DNA of 64,000 nucleotides, taken from Brevibacillus gelatini. GTDB taxonomy: Bacteria; Bacillota; Bacilli; Brevibacillales; Brevibacillaceae. Made by a program: the position numbers and the translations under genes. Every line of letters starts with the position of its first letter. The stretch's first letter is position 1. The stretch lies in contig NZ_RHHS01000017.1 of assembly GCF_003710935.1 (NCBI RefSeq), positions 186,001-250,000 on the forward strand, in the 5' to 3' direction. Below are positions 17,521 to 26,033 of the stretch, piece by piece. The notes beneath the pieces are model-generated. The model had not been told where the DNA came from and did not search any database. It saw only the letters and a list, made by a program, of their open reading frames with translations.

Positions 17521-18297
17521 ATGAAAATGAATTTTCACGCCAACGAAAACGCAGAAAGCTACACCGGAAGAGAAGCGGACGACACATGGGCGCGCACCAT
17601 GCTGTCTGTCGTCGATCCGCGAGGGAAGCGCGTGGTCGACATCGGCTGCGGAGGCGGTATCTACAGCAAGGCGTGGGCGAAGCTCGGAGCCGCCAGCGTA
17701 ACCGGAGTCGATTTTTCCAGTGCGATGCTCAAAACAGCGCAGAAGCAATGCGCAGATGAGCCGCGTATCTCATTCGTGCAGGGCGACGCTTTACAAACCG
17801 GACTGCCTGACGCAAGCGCTGATATTGTCTTTGCCCGGGCGCTCATTCACCATCTCGAGGATCTGAACGGATTTTTTGCCGAAGGAAAACGGCTCCTTGC
17901 ACCTGGCGGCATTTGTATCATCCAGGATCGAACAATCGACGACTGCGCTGTTCCCGCGTCAAAAACGCATCTGCGCGGCTATTTCTTCGAACAGTTTCCG
18001 CGGTTGCTGGCCGTCGAGGCCAAACGCAGGCCGGAAGACCGGACGGTTCAGGCAGCGATGCAGCAGGCAGGACTTGCGGACATCAGGCTGCTGTCGCTCT
18101 GGGAGGTCAGGCGCGTCTACGGAAACCTCGCTGAACTGGCAGATGATCTGCGCTCGCGGAAAGGGCGGTCTTTGCTCCACGAGCTTGCGGACGAAGAGCT
18201 GGAGCAGTTGGTGGACACCATTTGCCAAAAATTTTCCGGACAGGAAACGATCAGCGAGCAAGATCGCTGGAGCATATGGATAGGCAGGCACGTTTGA
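17521..18297 (+). CDS. Class I SAM-dependent methyltransferase
   Basis: This 258-residue protein has the motif I loop VVDIGCGGGIYSKAWAKLGA near residue 40 and motif II VTGVDFSSAML. It has a post-motif LIHHLEDLNGFFAEGKRLLA and a helical C-terminal part. It starts one base after the VOC stop and closes the operon. Similar proteins act on small molecules; the substrate is unknown. It shares only the fold with the first methyltransferase of the operon, so this is not a recent duplication. Confidence 0.85.
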   Translation: MKMNFHANENAESYTGREADDTWARTMLSVVDPRGKRVVDIGCGGGIYSKAWAKLGAASVTGVDFSSAMLKTAQKQCADEPRISFVQGDALQTGLPDASADIVFARALIHHLEDLNGFFAEGKRLLAPGGICIIQDRTIDDCAVPASKTHLRGYFFEQFPRLLAVEAKRRPEDRTVQAAMQQAGLADIRLLSLWEVRRVYGNLAELADDLRSRKGRSLLHELADEELEQLVDTICQKFSGQETISEQDRWSIWIGRHV

Positions 18298-18324
18298 GGC
18301 ACAATAAAAGAAAGCGTAAATGTG

Positions 18325-18343
18325 AATTTGTTTGTCACAAATT
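18325..18343. repeat. Inverted repeat upstream of the DUF2759 promoter
   Basis: AATTTGT and ACAAATT (7-bp arms, 5-base loop) lie about 10 bases before the -35 element, a position suited to an operator. No cognate regulator can be named. Confidence 0.4.
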
Positions 18344-18352
18344 TGGATATGC

Positions 18353-18381
18353 TTGTCTCTTAATACACGAGGATATATAAT
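18353..18381 (+). promoter_or_regulatory. Sigma-A promoter for the DUF2759 gene
   Basis: TTGTCT (18353-18358), a 17-base spacer and a perfect TATAAT (18376-18381) precede the gene by about 55 bases. Confidence 0.75.
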
Positions 18382-18435
18382 AATATTGCCATTGTATTTT
18401 CGGTTAGCGTCATCATGGTGAAGGAGTTGTCGTAC

Positions 18436-18612
18436 ATGAAGATTGTTTTGTTTGATATTTTGATGTTCGTCTTCACGTTTTTCATCGCTTGGGGCTGTAT
18501 TAATTCGTTCAAGGCAAAAAACAAGTTTGCGATCGGATTTGGCTTGATTGCGTTGCTGGTTTTCCTGTTTGCTGACGGTTTGATTATTTACTACATAACA
18601 AAGGGAGCCTAA
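18436..18612 (+). CDS. Small membrane protein, DUF2759-like
   Basis: This 58-residue protein is two hydrophobic helices (IVLFDILMFVFTFFIAWGCI and IGFGLIALLVFLFADGLIIY) around a short basic loop FKAKNKF. It resembles the uncharacterised DUF2759 family of Bacillales. The ATG at 18436 follows AAGGAG by nine bases; the longer frame would start before that site. It has its own promoter and terminator, so it is expressed alone. The function is unknown. Confidence 0.75.
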   Translation: MKIVLFDILMFVFTFFIAWGCINSFKAKNKFAIGFGLIALLVFLFADGLIIYYITKGA

Positions 18613-18636
18613 TTCACAAGGCGATCCGTCCGGCCG

Positions 18637-18675
18637 AAAAGAGGTTGTGCGATTTTTTGCACAGCCTCTTTTTTG
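18637..18675 (+). terminator. Terminator after the DUF2759 gene
   Basis: A 14-bp stem with one wobble pair (18637-18650 with 18659-18672) is followed by T residues. Confidence 0.88.
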
Positions 18676-18722
18676 CATGCTCCAAGGAAATTTTTAGCAT
18701 ACTATGCGTGGAGGTGGAAAAG

Positions 18723-19889
18723 ATGGGCAAGCGAAAACGTCTCGATTTTCTTACCTATACGGGAGTGATTGCTGCTGACCGCAAAACGAAGCAGCTTTGC
18801 AAACGGCTCCACCCCCACCATATCGCCATCATCGATCATCCGGATGTGGATGAGATGGCGGCCCGGTCCTTACTGGAAGCGGGGGCAAAGGTGGTTGTGA
18901 ACCTGTCCCCTTTCATGACCGGGCAGTATCCGGCTGAAGGTGCGCGGCTCCTGCTGAAAGCGGGCGTCGCTTTGTACGAGGCAGCCTCTCCTTTGGCTGA
19001 ACCGTCCGCAATAGATGCGTGGAACGGGCAGTTTGCCGCCGTCCGGGATGACAGCCTGTACCTGAAACGAAATGCACAATGGGAGCTTGCCCTGACGCTT
19101 GTGCCCGTATCGCTGGAGGCGATTCTCGAAAAGTGGGCCGAAGCACAAAGCAGGCTGGATGAGACGCTCTCCCTATTCATTGATAACACGCTCATGTACG
19201 CCAATAAAGAAAAAGACTTGTTTTTAAAGCCACTCTATCCCATGCCGCTGCGCACCAGACTGGAAAAACGGCATGTTGTCGTCGTCGTCCGCGGCAAGCA
19301 TTACAAGGAAGATTTGCAGACGCTTTCCTCCTACATACGCGAATGCCAACCCGTGCTCATCGGAGTCGACGGGGGAGCAGACGCTCTTTTGCAGGCGGGG
19401 TACAAGCCTGACCTCATCGTCGGGGACATGGACAGCATCTCGGACAGGGCGCTGAAGTGCGGGGCGGAAATCGTCGTTCACGCCTTTGTCGACGGGACTG
19501 CTCCCGGAAAAGCCAGAGTCGAGCAGCTAGGGGTGGCTCATCACGTCCTGCCTGCGCCCGGCACGAGCGAAGATGTGGCCATGCTGCTTGCCTATGAGAA
19601 AAAAGCCGAGCTGATCGTGACAATCGGCGCCCATACGAACATGATTGACTTTCTGGAAAAGGGGCGCAAAGGGATGGCCAGTACGTTGCTGGTCCGCACG
19701 AAGATCGGGCCCAGACTGATTGATGCCAAAGGAGTCAGCCAGCTCTATCAGCCGACTGGCTCCTGGAAGCTGTGGGGCTGGTGCATGGCGGCGATGCTGT
19801 TGCCTGTCACGGCCGCGCTGATGATTCATCCAATTGCCCGTTACGCGGCGCAAATGCTCTGGACGCAATGGCGGACCTGGGCTTTTTAA
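18723..19889 (+). CDS. steA: SteA-like cytokinetic ring protein (thiamin pyrophosphokinase-like)
   Basis: This 388-residue protein matches the SteA family: a first domain with VEMAARSLLEAGAKVVVNL-type sequence and a second domain resembling the thiamin pyrophosphokinase fold, with LIGVDGGADALLQAGYKPDLI-type sequence and GDMDSISD. A C-terminal transmembrane helix (about residues 345-370) ends in WTQWRTWAF. In Corynebacterium SteA acts with the membrane protein SteB at the division septum. A steB-like gene follows here after 9 bases, which supports the name. The start ATG 18723 follows GGAGGTGG. The function in this organism is inferred. Confidence 0.82.
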   Translation: MGKRKRLDFLTYTGVIAADRKTKQLCKRLHPHHIAIIDHPDVDEMAARSLLEAGAKVVVNLSPFMTGQYPAEGARLLLKAGVALYEAASPLAEPSAIDAWNGQFAAVRDDSLYLKRNAQWELALTLVPVSLEAILEKWAEAQSRLDETLSLFIDNTLMYANKEKDLFLKPLYPMPLRTRLEKRHVVVVVRGKHYKEDLQTLSSYIRECQPVLIGVDGGADALLQAGYKPDLIVGDMDSISDRALKCGAEIVVHAFVDGTAPGKARVEQLGVAHHVLPAPGTSEDVAMLLAYEKKAELIVTIGAHTNMIDFLEKGRKGMASTLLVRTKIGPRLIDAKGVSQLYQPTGSWKLWGWCMAAMLLPVTAALMIHPIARYAAQMLWTQWRTWAF

Positions 19890-19898
19890 GGAGGCGCT

Positions 19899-20456
19899 AT
19901 GATTTCGTTTCGTTATCATCTGATTACGTTGGCGGCCGTATTTGTGGCGCTCGGCGTCGGCATCCTGCTGGGCGGGACGGTGGGCCATCCGTGGTTTTCC
20001 AAAGGAGCACAGGAAATTTTGGCGAAAATGGAGGCCAAATATGACCGGGCGCTGAAAAGCAACCACGATTTGAAAAAGCAAATCAATCGGCTGCTTCAGG
20101 AAGTGGAGCAGAGCAATCAGGAAGTCGTCCATATGATGGCGATGCGCTACGGCAATGACCTCGCAGGAAAAAAGGTGTACGTCTGGCAGGATGCAGACAA
20201 GGAAGCGAAGCAAATTACCCGCCTGATGCACGCCGTGGGCATCCATGTCATCCGGTACGAAGGGGGCGGAACCTGGGAGGACGGCTTGCTGCTTGTGGTC
20301 GCGGGCCAGCCGCCGCTATGGCTGGAACAACGGGCGGACGCAGGAAAATGGCTTTGGATCGAGCAGGAGCCGGATTCGTTGGCCAAGCAGTGGGCCTTGC
20401 TGGAAAAGGTGCAGCAAGAAATGACAGAAATGAGGGTCGGGCGTGAAAAAAGTTAG
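19899..20456 (+). CDS. SteB/MctB-like membrane protein
   Basis: This 185-residue protein starts with the hallmark ISFRYHLITLAAVFVALGVG, an N-terminal transmembrane helix. A coiled coil follows (about residues 40-85, LKKQINRLLQEVEQ) and then a small extracytoplasmic alpha/beta domain. This architecture is shared by the DUF3186 family, named copper transporter MctB in mycobacteria and SteB, the SteA partner, in corynebacteria. It is shorter than the roughly 300-residue actinobacterial members. Its end overlaps the next gene by 14 bases. Confidence 0.8.
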   Translation: MISFRYHLITLAAVFVALGVGILLGGTVGHPWFSKGAQEILAKMEAKYDRALKSNHDLKKQINRLLQEVEQSNQEVVHMMAMRYGNDLAGKKVYVWQDADKEAKQITRLMHAVGIHVIRYEGGGTWEDGLLLVVAGQPPLWLEQRADAGKWLWIEQEPDSLAKQWALLEKVQQEMTEMRVGREKS

Positions 20457-21135
20457 CGTCATCATTCCTGCCTACAATGAAGCGGACGCGATCGGAGCGA
20501 CGCTGCGGGCGATTCGGGAACGCCTTTTTTGCCACGAGCTGATTGTCGTCGACGATGGCAGCGAGGATGCGACCGCTCATTTGGCAAAAGACTGGGCTGA
20601 TCTCGTCATTCGCTTGCCGCGCAACCGGGGCAAAGGAGCTGCCGTCCAGATCGGCTGGCAGCGTTCGAGCGGGGATGTGGTCATGCTGCTCGACGGCGAT
20701 TTGCGCGAGAGTGCGGGGGAAGCCGGGCATCTGCTTGCGCCTGTGCTTGCGGATGCGTGTGATATGGCAATCGCGATCCTGCCACCGCCTAAGCAAAAAG
20801 CCGGAATGGGGTTGGCAAAAGGGCTGGCCAAGCGAGGGATCAAGTGGCTGACAGGCTTTGAAGCCCGCGCGCCTTTGTCCGGCCAGAGGGCGATTCGCCG
20901 CGATCTCTTGCAAAAGCTGGGAAAAATAGACAGGGGCTTCGGCATTGAGGTGGGGCTTACCGTAGATGCCCTGCGTGCTGGCTACCGCATCCGGGAGGTG
21001 CCCGTGCCGTTTTTGCATCGGGAAACGGGCAATGACTGGCGAGGCTATTCGCATCGCGGCAAGGAGTTTGTCGCCATTGGCCGGACATTGTGTACCAAGT
21101 GGTGGGAGGGTAAGCCGTGGATACGCACACCATAA
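20443..21135 (+). CDS. Family 2 glycosyltransferase (dolichyl-phosphate mannosyltransferase-like)
   Basis: This 230-residue GT-A enzyme begins KKVSVIIPAYNEADAIGATL, followed by LIVVDDGSEDAT and the metal-binding LLDGDLRES (DxD-like). It has no C-terminal membrane segment. Similar enzymes transfer sugars to polyprenyl phosphate. The GTG start overlaps the SteB-like gene, and the 3' end overlaps the MraY-like gene by 19 bases, so it is tightly coupled to both. The sugar donor and acceptor are unknown. Confidence 0.85.
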   Translation: MKKVSVIIPAYNEADAIGATLRAIRERLFCHELIVVDDGSEDATAHLAKDWADLVIRLPRNRGKGAAVQIGWQRSSGDVVMLLDGDLRESAGEAGHLLAPVLADACDMAIAILPPPKQKAGMGLAKGLAKRGIKWLTGFEARAPLSGQRAIRRDLLQKLGKIDRGFGIEVGLTVDALRAGYRIREVPVPFLHRETGNDWRGYSHRGKEFVAIGRTLCTKWWEGKPWIRTP

Positions 21136-21989
21136 TACAGGCCCTGCTCATTGCGCTCGGTTTGCCACTCGTCCTGCAGCGTCCCCTGTTTTGCTTCTGC
21201 TCACGACTGATCGCCAAAAAAGGCATGAGCCGCCCCAATTATCGCGGCGAGCAGGTGCTGACGGCAGGCGGGCTGGTGCTTGTCGCGAGCATGGCCGTGA
21301 CGGTGCTTGTTGAGCTGCTTCTGCTTGCACGGGCGAACGCTCCCCGTGAGCTGCTCCAGCACGGCCTGCTGCTTGTCTGTGGAATGGCGGCGATGGCTTG
21401 CTGGGGATGGATGGACGACAAGGCTGGGGACGCGATGACAAAAGGGTTTCGCGGCCACTTTGCCGCGCTGTTGCGCGAGGGGCGCGTGACGAGCGGGATG
21501 TGCAAGCTGTTTGGCGGGGGGATGACGGCTGTCGGCGTATCGCTGTTCGTATCCGTTGGCTTCTGGCCGTGGCTGGTCGCCTGCGGCTTGCTGGCGCTAT
21601 CCCCGAACATCCTGAACCTGTTTGACTTAAGACCAGGCCGCGCGATCAAGGTGTTTTGGCTGCTCATCTCGCTTGCTGCCGCGCTCAGCGCTTTTGGGGC
21701 GAAAGCCGGGCAGTCGCTTGCTGTCTGGCTGTTTCTTTTGCCGCTTCTCGTCGCCACTGTGCTGTTTTTTCCACATGACGCAGGCGGCCGGATCATGCTC
21801 GGGGATACCGGGGCCAATACGCTTGGCTTTGCCATTGGCTATACATACGTGACGGTCGCGCCGATTTCGTGGCAAGCCGCCATCCTGTGCGGATTCGTCG
21901 CCATTCAGGTTGCAGCGGAGTTCGTGTCCTTTTCCCAGATCATCGAAAAAAAAGCGTGGCTCAGAAGGCTGGACGAGTGGGGGAGATGA
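21117..21989 (+). CDS. MraY/WecA-like polyprenyl-phosphate sugar-1-phosphate transferase homologue
   Basis: This 290-residue polytopic membrane protein has about eight to nine hydrophobic helices. It keeps a family-like acidic motif GWMDDKAGD, a following KGFRGH, an inner NLFDLRPGR that corresponds to the NxxD region of MraY/WecA, and MLGDTGANTLGFAIG near the C terminus. It is shorter than MraY (about 320-360 residues), and the histidine-rich loop of true MraY is not evident. It may therefore use another substrate or be inactive. It closes the SteA-SteB-GT2 operon. Confidence 0.78.
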   Translation: MDTHTIIQALLIALGLPLVLQRPLFCFCSRLIAKKGMSRPNYRGEQVLTAGGLVLVASMAVTVLVELLLLARANAPRELLQHGLLLVCGMAAMACWGWMDDKAGDAMTKGFRGHFAALLREGRVTSGMCKLFGGGMTAVGVSLFVSVGFWPWLVACGLLALSPNILNLFDLRPGRAIKVFWLLISLAAALSAFGAKAGQSLAVWLFLLPLLVATVLFFPHDAGGRIMLGDTGANTLGFAIGYTYVTVAPISWQAAILCGFVAIQVAAEFVSFSQIIEKKAWLRRLDEWGR

Positions 21990-21992
21990 GGG

Positions 21993-22026
21993 CAAACAAA
22001 AACAGGCAGATGTCCACCTGCCTGTT
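21993..22026 (-). terminator. Terminator of the DUF2627 gene
   Basis: On the reverse strand a perfect 9-bp stem (22018-22026 with 22001-22009) follows the stop codon directly and is followed by a T-rich tract. It may also stop the forward operon, less efficiently. Confidence 0.8.
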
Positions 22027-22287
22027 CTACTCGTCTTCTTCCGGCTCTCGAATCATGAAGCGGGGTTGTACCCGATTTTTTTTTCGGTCGTGATGCAAAA
22101 TGAACCCGGCAATAAACAAGACCGGGATGGCGAAAGCAAGTATGCCGAGAACGAGCTTTCCCCACAGAAAGCCGACATCGGGCGCCATCGAGTAAAAAAA
22201 GGCGTCGCGAATCAGCTTGATTCCGTACATGGCAATCGCAGCCGGAATGACCATGATTAAGAGCGCAATGATTTTTTGAACGACCAC
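22027..22287 (-). CDS. Small membrane protein, DUF2627 (YqzF-like)
   Basis: This 86-residue protein has two transmembrane helices (IIALLIMVIPAAIAMYGIKL and LVLGILAFAIPVLFIAGFIL) around a short loop RDAFFYSMAPDVG, then a basic and acidic tail. It matches the DUF2627 family found next to bkdR in several Bacillales (from memory). I chose the GTG at 22287, eight bases after AGGTG on the reverse strand; the longer frame begins in noncoding DNA. The function is unknown. Confidence 0.75.
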   Translation of the reverse strand: MVVQKIIALLIMVIPAAIAMYGIKLIRDAFFYSMAPDVGFLWGKLVLGILAFAIPVLFIAGFILHHDRKKNRVQPRFMIREPEEDE

Positions 22288-22458
22288 TGGTGGTTCACAC
22301 CTCTCTCTCATCCTTCCATCATATCGGATGCCAGGTTGCTTGTCCACCGTCCATCCCCTGCACACGAGCGAGCGCACGTTTGGGAAGAGAGCCTGTCCTT
22401 CAACAGTTTGTTGCAGTACAATGGTTACGAGTAAGATGAAAAGTGAGGGGTCTGGCGC

Positions 22459-24534
22459 ATGCACAAGCTTCTAATCGTAGGTGCTGGACGAGGCGGAACG
22501 GCCCTGCTGCGGACGCTGAACCAGATGGACAGGCTGAAAATTGTCGCCGTGGTCGATCGCAGGCCAGACGCGCCCGGGATCGAGCTGGCAAGGTCGCTTG
22601 GAATCAAGGTCGCCACGGATTATCGTCCTTTTTTGGACGATGAGCTGGACGTGATTTTGGAAGCGACAGGGGACATGAAAGTATACGAGCAGCTGCGGCA
22701 GTTGAAGCGGGACAAGACAGTGCTCATTCCCGGCACCTTTACGCGCATTGTCATGCGGCTCATCCGCGAGCGTGACAAGCTGATTGCGGCGATGATGCAA
22801 AATCAGCGCGAGCGCGAAACGATGCTCGACTCCACGCACGATGCCATCATCGGAGTCAATCGGCAAGGTATCATCACGCTGTTCAACAAAGCGGCCGAGC
22901 GCCTGATGGGCATCGAGGCAAGCGAAGTGCTGAATACAAAAGTAGCTGAGTGTATCCCCAACACCAGACTGCATATTGTACTGGAAACAGGCTGTCCTGA
23001 ACTGAACCAGGAGCAGATTTTGCCGAACCAGACGCGAATCATCACCAACCGCGTCCCCGTGCGCAACGACAAGGGGGAAGTTGTGGGGGCAGTGGCGATC
23101 TTCCGCGACATTACCGAGGTGATGGCGCTGGCAGAAGAAGTGACCAATCTCAAGGAATTGCAGAGCATGCTGCAAGCGATCATCCAATCTTCGGACGAAG
23201 CGATTTCCGTCGTCGACCAAAACGGCATCGGTCTTTTAATCAACCCCGCGTACACGAGACTGACAGGGTTTACGCCAGACGATATTATCGGCAAGCCAGC
23301 GACGGTCGACATTTCCGAAGGCGACAGCATGCACATGCAGGTGTTGAAAACGAAGCGTCCGGTCAGGGGTGTCCCGATGAAGCTCGGGCCCAAGCGCAAG
23401 GACGTGGTTGTAAACGTGGCTCCGGTCGTCGTCGACGGCGAACTGAAAGGAAGCGTCGGGGTCATTCACGACGTCTCCGAGTTCAAGCGGCTGACGGAAG
23501 AGCTGGAAAAAGCAAGACGCATCATCCGCACGCTGGAGGCGAAGTACAGCTTCGCGGATATTATCGGCAACAGCGAGCAGATGAAAAGCGCTATCGAGCA
23601 GGCGAAAATAGCGGCGCTGACGCCAGCCACCGTGCTGCTTCGCGGCGAGTCCGGCACGGGAAAGGAGCTGTTTGCGCACGCGATTCACAACGCCAGCGAG
23701 CGCAAGTACAACCAGTTTATCCGGGTCAACTGCGCGGCGATTTCCGAAAGCCTCCTGGAAAGCGAACTGTTTGGCTACGAGGAAGGCGCCTTTACGGGAG
23801 CGCGCAGAGGGGGCAAACGCGGTCTGTTCGAGGAAGCGAGCGGAGGCACCATATTTTTGGATGAAATCGGTGAGCTGTCGATGGGGATGCAGGTCATGCT
23901 TTTGCGCGTGCTGCAGGAACGGGAGGTCGTCCGCGTCGGAGGGACGAAGCCGATCAACATCGACGTTCGCGTCATTGCCGCTACCCACGTAAATCTGGAG
24001 GCGGCGATTGGCGAGGGGCGTTTTCGCGAAGACCTGTACTACCGCCTTCACGTCGTGCCTATCCACATTCCTCCGCTCCGCCAGCGGCTGGAAGACATTG
24101 AGCCGATCGCGATGTACCTGCTGCGCAAGGCGAATCTGGAATACGGCAGAAACGTCGAGGAGCTGCACGAAGATACCTTGAAAATGCTTTTGTCTTACCA
24201 TTGGCCGGGCAATGTGCGCGAGCTGGAAAACGTCCTTGGCCGGGCGATGATCCACATGCGCATCAACGAACGCACCATCATGCCCGAGCACCTGCCTCCT
24301 TTGGAACGAAAAATCAGCATGAGCCAAAAGGAAGCAGAAACAGTGGCCGGCCCCACGGGGAAAACATTGAAGCAAGCGATGGAGGAAGCGGAACGTCAAC
24401 ATATTATGCGGGAGCTGGCTGCGGCCAAAGGCAATCGGACCTTGGCGGCCAAGCGGCTGGGAATCGCGATCCGCAGTCTGTATTACAAGATGGAAAAATT
24501 GGGAATCATGGATGAGCAGGGAGATCAGAATTGA
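22459..24534 (+). CDS. bkdR: BkdR, sigma-54-dependent activator of branched-chain keto acid dehydrogenase genes
   Basis: This 691-residue enhancer-binding protein has, in order: an N-terminal Rossmann-like segment ([14 protein letters not shown], residues 1-100), two PAS domains (about 115-230 and 240-350), an AAA+ domain, and a Fis-type helix-turn-helix at the end ([20 protein letters not shown]). The AAA+ domain has Walker A GESGTGKE, the sigma-54 contact loop GAFTGA, and Walker [13 protein letters not shown]. Length matches B. subtilis BkdR (about 692). Its target promoter, with a -24/-12 element and two upstream dyads, lies immediately downstream. The Rossmann segment could sense a dinucleotide or acyl-CoA (inference). 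Confidence 0.93.
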   Translation: MHKLLIVGAGRGGTALLRTLNQMDRLKIVAVVDRRPDAPGIELARSLGIKVATDYRPFLDDELDVILEATGDMKVYEQLRQLKRDKTVLIPGTFTRIVMRLIRERDKLIAAMMQNQRERETMLDSTHDAIIGVNRQGIITLFNKAAERLMGIEASEVLNTKVAECIPNTRLHIVLETGCPELNQEQILPNQTRIITNRVPVRNDKGEVVGAVAIFRDITEVMALAEEVTNLKELQSMLQAIIQSSDEAISVVDQNGIGLLINPAYTRLTGFTPDDIIGKPATVDISEGDSMHMQVLKTKRPVRGVPMKLGPKRKDVVVNVAPVVVDGELKGSVGVIHDVSEFKRLTEELEKARRIIRTLEAKYSFADIIGNSEQMKSAIEQAKIAALTPATVLLRGESGTGKELFAHAIHNASERKYNQFIRVNCAAISESLLESELFGYEEGAFTGARRGGKRGLFEEASGGTIFLDEIGELSMGMQVMLLRVLQEREVVRVGGTKPINIDVRVIAATHVNLEAAIGEGRFREDLYYRLHVVPIHIPPLRQRLEDIEPIAMYLLRKANLEYGRNVEELHEDTLKMLLSYHWPGNVRELENVLGRAMIHMRINERTIMPEHLPPLERKISMSQKEAETVAGPTGKTLKQAMEEAERQHIMRELAAAKGNRTLAAKRLGIAIRSLYYKMEKLGIMDEQGDQN

Positions 24535-24537
24535 ATG

Positions 24538-24551
24538 TGCAAATTTTTGCA
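24538..24551. promoter_or_regulatory. Upstream dyad 1, candidate BkdR enhancer site
   Basis: TGCAAATTTTTGCA has 6-bp arms around TT. It sits about 100 bases before the sigma-54 promoter and just after the bkdR stop. Confidence 0.5.
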
Positions 24552-24570
24552 TGCAAATATCTGCGCGTCC

Positions 24571-24586
24571 GTGCAAAAAAATGCAC
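24571..24586. promoter_or_regulatory. Upstream dyad 2, candidate BkdR enhancer site
   Basis: GTGCAAAAAAATGCAC has GTGCA/TGCAC arms. Its centre is about 34 bases from that of dyad 1, roughly three helical turns, and it shares the TGCAAA half-site. Confidence 0.5.
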
Positions 24587-24650
24587 ACTTAATGAATGGA
24601 GAATTCATCCAGTCTGCCGTAAATAAAGCGCTTTCAAAAACCGATGGCGT

Positions 24651-24666
24651 TGGCATGGCTTTTGCA
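24651..24666 (+). promoter_or_regulatory. Sigma-54 (-24/-12) promoter of the bcd-bkd operon
   Basis: TGGCATGGCTTTTGCA matches the consensus TGGCACGnnnnTTGCW at all fixed positions but one, with the essential GG-N10-GC spacing. It lies 77 bases before the bcd start and downstream of the gene for a sigma-54 activator. Confidence 0.85.
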
Positions 24667-24742
24667 TAATCTGCTTGGCGGGAAATTCTCCACACGGAGC
24701 CCACTGTTTACCCAGAAGAATGATACTAGGGAGGTTTCTTCA

Positions 24743-25834
24743 TTGAACATCTTTGACTACATGCAAAAGTACGATTATGAGCAACTGGTATTTTGCCAGG
24801 ACGAAAATTCCGGTTTGAAAGCAATCATTTGCATTCATGATACGACACTTGGACCAGCGTTGGGTGGCACGCGCATGTGGCCGTACCAAACAGAAGAAGA
24901 AGCGATCATCGACGTACTGCGCCTCGGTCGCGGCATGACCTACAAAAACGCGGCAGCAGGGCTCAACATCGGTGGCGGTAAAGCCGTTATCATCGGCGAT
25001 CCGCGCAAGCACAAGAGCGAAGAGCTGTTCCGCGCGTTTGGCCGTTACATTCAAGGACTGAATGGCCGCTACATCACAGCAGAGGATGTAGGTACGACCG
25101 TTGCGGACATGGATATGATCCACCTGGAGACAGACTATGTGACTGGCGTTTCTCCTGCATTCGGCTCCAGCGGCAACCCGTCTCCTGTAACAGCGTACGG
25201 CGTGTACCGCGGCATGAAGGCAGCGGCGAAGCTCGCTTTCGGCTCTGACTCTCTCTCCGGCCGTGTCGTTGCCGTACAAGGCGTTGGAAACGTAGCCTAC
25301 AACCTGTGCCGCCATCTGCATGAGGAAGGCGCTCACCTGATCGTTACCGACATTAATGAAGAAAACGTAAACCGCGCTGTCAACGATTTCGGAGCAAAAG
25401 CGGTTGGCGTCAACGAAATTTTCGGCGTAGAGTGCGACATCTTCTCTCCTTGCGCGCTGGGTGCGATCATCAACGACGACACCATTCCGCTTCTGAAAGC
25501 AAAAGTAATCGCGGGTGCTGCCAACAACCAGCTGAAAGAAGAGCGTCACGGCGACCTCATCCACGAAATGGGCCTGATCTACGCACCAGACTACGTCATC
25601 AACGCGGGCGGCGTTATCAACGTGGCTGACGAACTGCAAGGCTACAACCGCGAGCGCGCCCTGAAAAAAGTAGAAACCATCTACGACACAATCCTGAAAG
25701 TGTACGAAATTGCCGAGCGCGATGGCGTGCCATCCTACAAGGCAGCAGACCGCATGGCCGAAGAACGCATTGCCAGAGTGAGCAAATCCCGCAATACGTT
25801 CCTGAAAAACGGCAAAACGGTCTACGATCGCTAA
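24743..25834 (+). CDS. bcd: Leucine dehydrogenase
   Basis: This 363-residue NAD-dependent dehydrogenase deaminates leucine, valine and isoleucine to their 2-oxo acids, feeding the keto acid dehydrogenase encoded downstream. The N-terminal catalytic domain begins [20 protein letters not shown] and carries the glycine-rich ALGGTRMW and the lysine region [14 protein letters not shown]. The NAD fold has [14 protein letters not shown]. The start is the TTG at 24743 behind AGGGAGG. It is the first gene after the sigma-54 promoter. A GC-rich stem-loop separates it from lpdV. Confidence 0.95.
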   Translation: MNIFDYMQKYDYEQLVFCQDENSGLKAIICIHDTTLGPALGGTRMWPYQTEEEAIIDVLRLGRGMTYKNAAAGLNIGGGKAVIIGDPRKHKSEELFRAFGRYIQGLNGRYITAEDVGTTVADMDMIHLETDYVTGVSPAFGSSGNPSPVTAYGVYRGMKAAAKLAFGSDSLSGRVVAVQGVGNVAYNLCRHLHEEGAHLIVTDINEENVNRAVNDFGAKAVGVNEIFGVECDIFSPCALGAIINDDTIPLLKAKVIAGAANNQLKEERHGDLIHEMGLIYAPDYVINAGGVINVADELQGYNRERALKKVETIYDTILKVYEIAERDGVPSYKAADRMAEERIARVSKSRNTFLKNGKTVYDR

Positions 25835-25857
25835 GCGTTATTGATAAACCAGTCATT

Positions 25858-25899
25858 CCCCTGCCCCCACACTGTCCCGACCATTTGGCGGTCAGGGGG
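25858..25899 (+). other. GC-rich stem-loop between bcd and lpdV
   Basis: In the 199-base gap, C-rich arms (25858-25868) can pair with CAGGGGG (25893-25899), with an inner GACC/GGTC stem. The next T-run is about eight bases further on. It may be a weak terminator or an mRNA processing or stabilising element that lowers downstream expression relative to bcd. Confidence 0.45.
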
Positions 25900-26033
25900 T
25901 ACATATCCTTTTTTCTTAGAATATTCTTATTCTCTAAAAAACGTAGGCAAGCGTTCCGAAACATCAGCAGCCAGCTTATTCGACTGTCTTCGCCCGTGCG
26001 TGAAGACGCTTCGCATGAAAGGAGAGATCAAGC

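Noticed and set aside
16358-18297. Recent duplication of the two methyltransferases in the operon
   Set aside because: They share only the SAM-loop motif; the rest of the sequences and lengths differ.
25835-26033. Lost ptb or buk remnant between bcd and lpdV
   Set aside because: The gap is only 199 bases and shows no frame resembling either enzyme.
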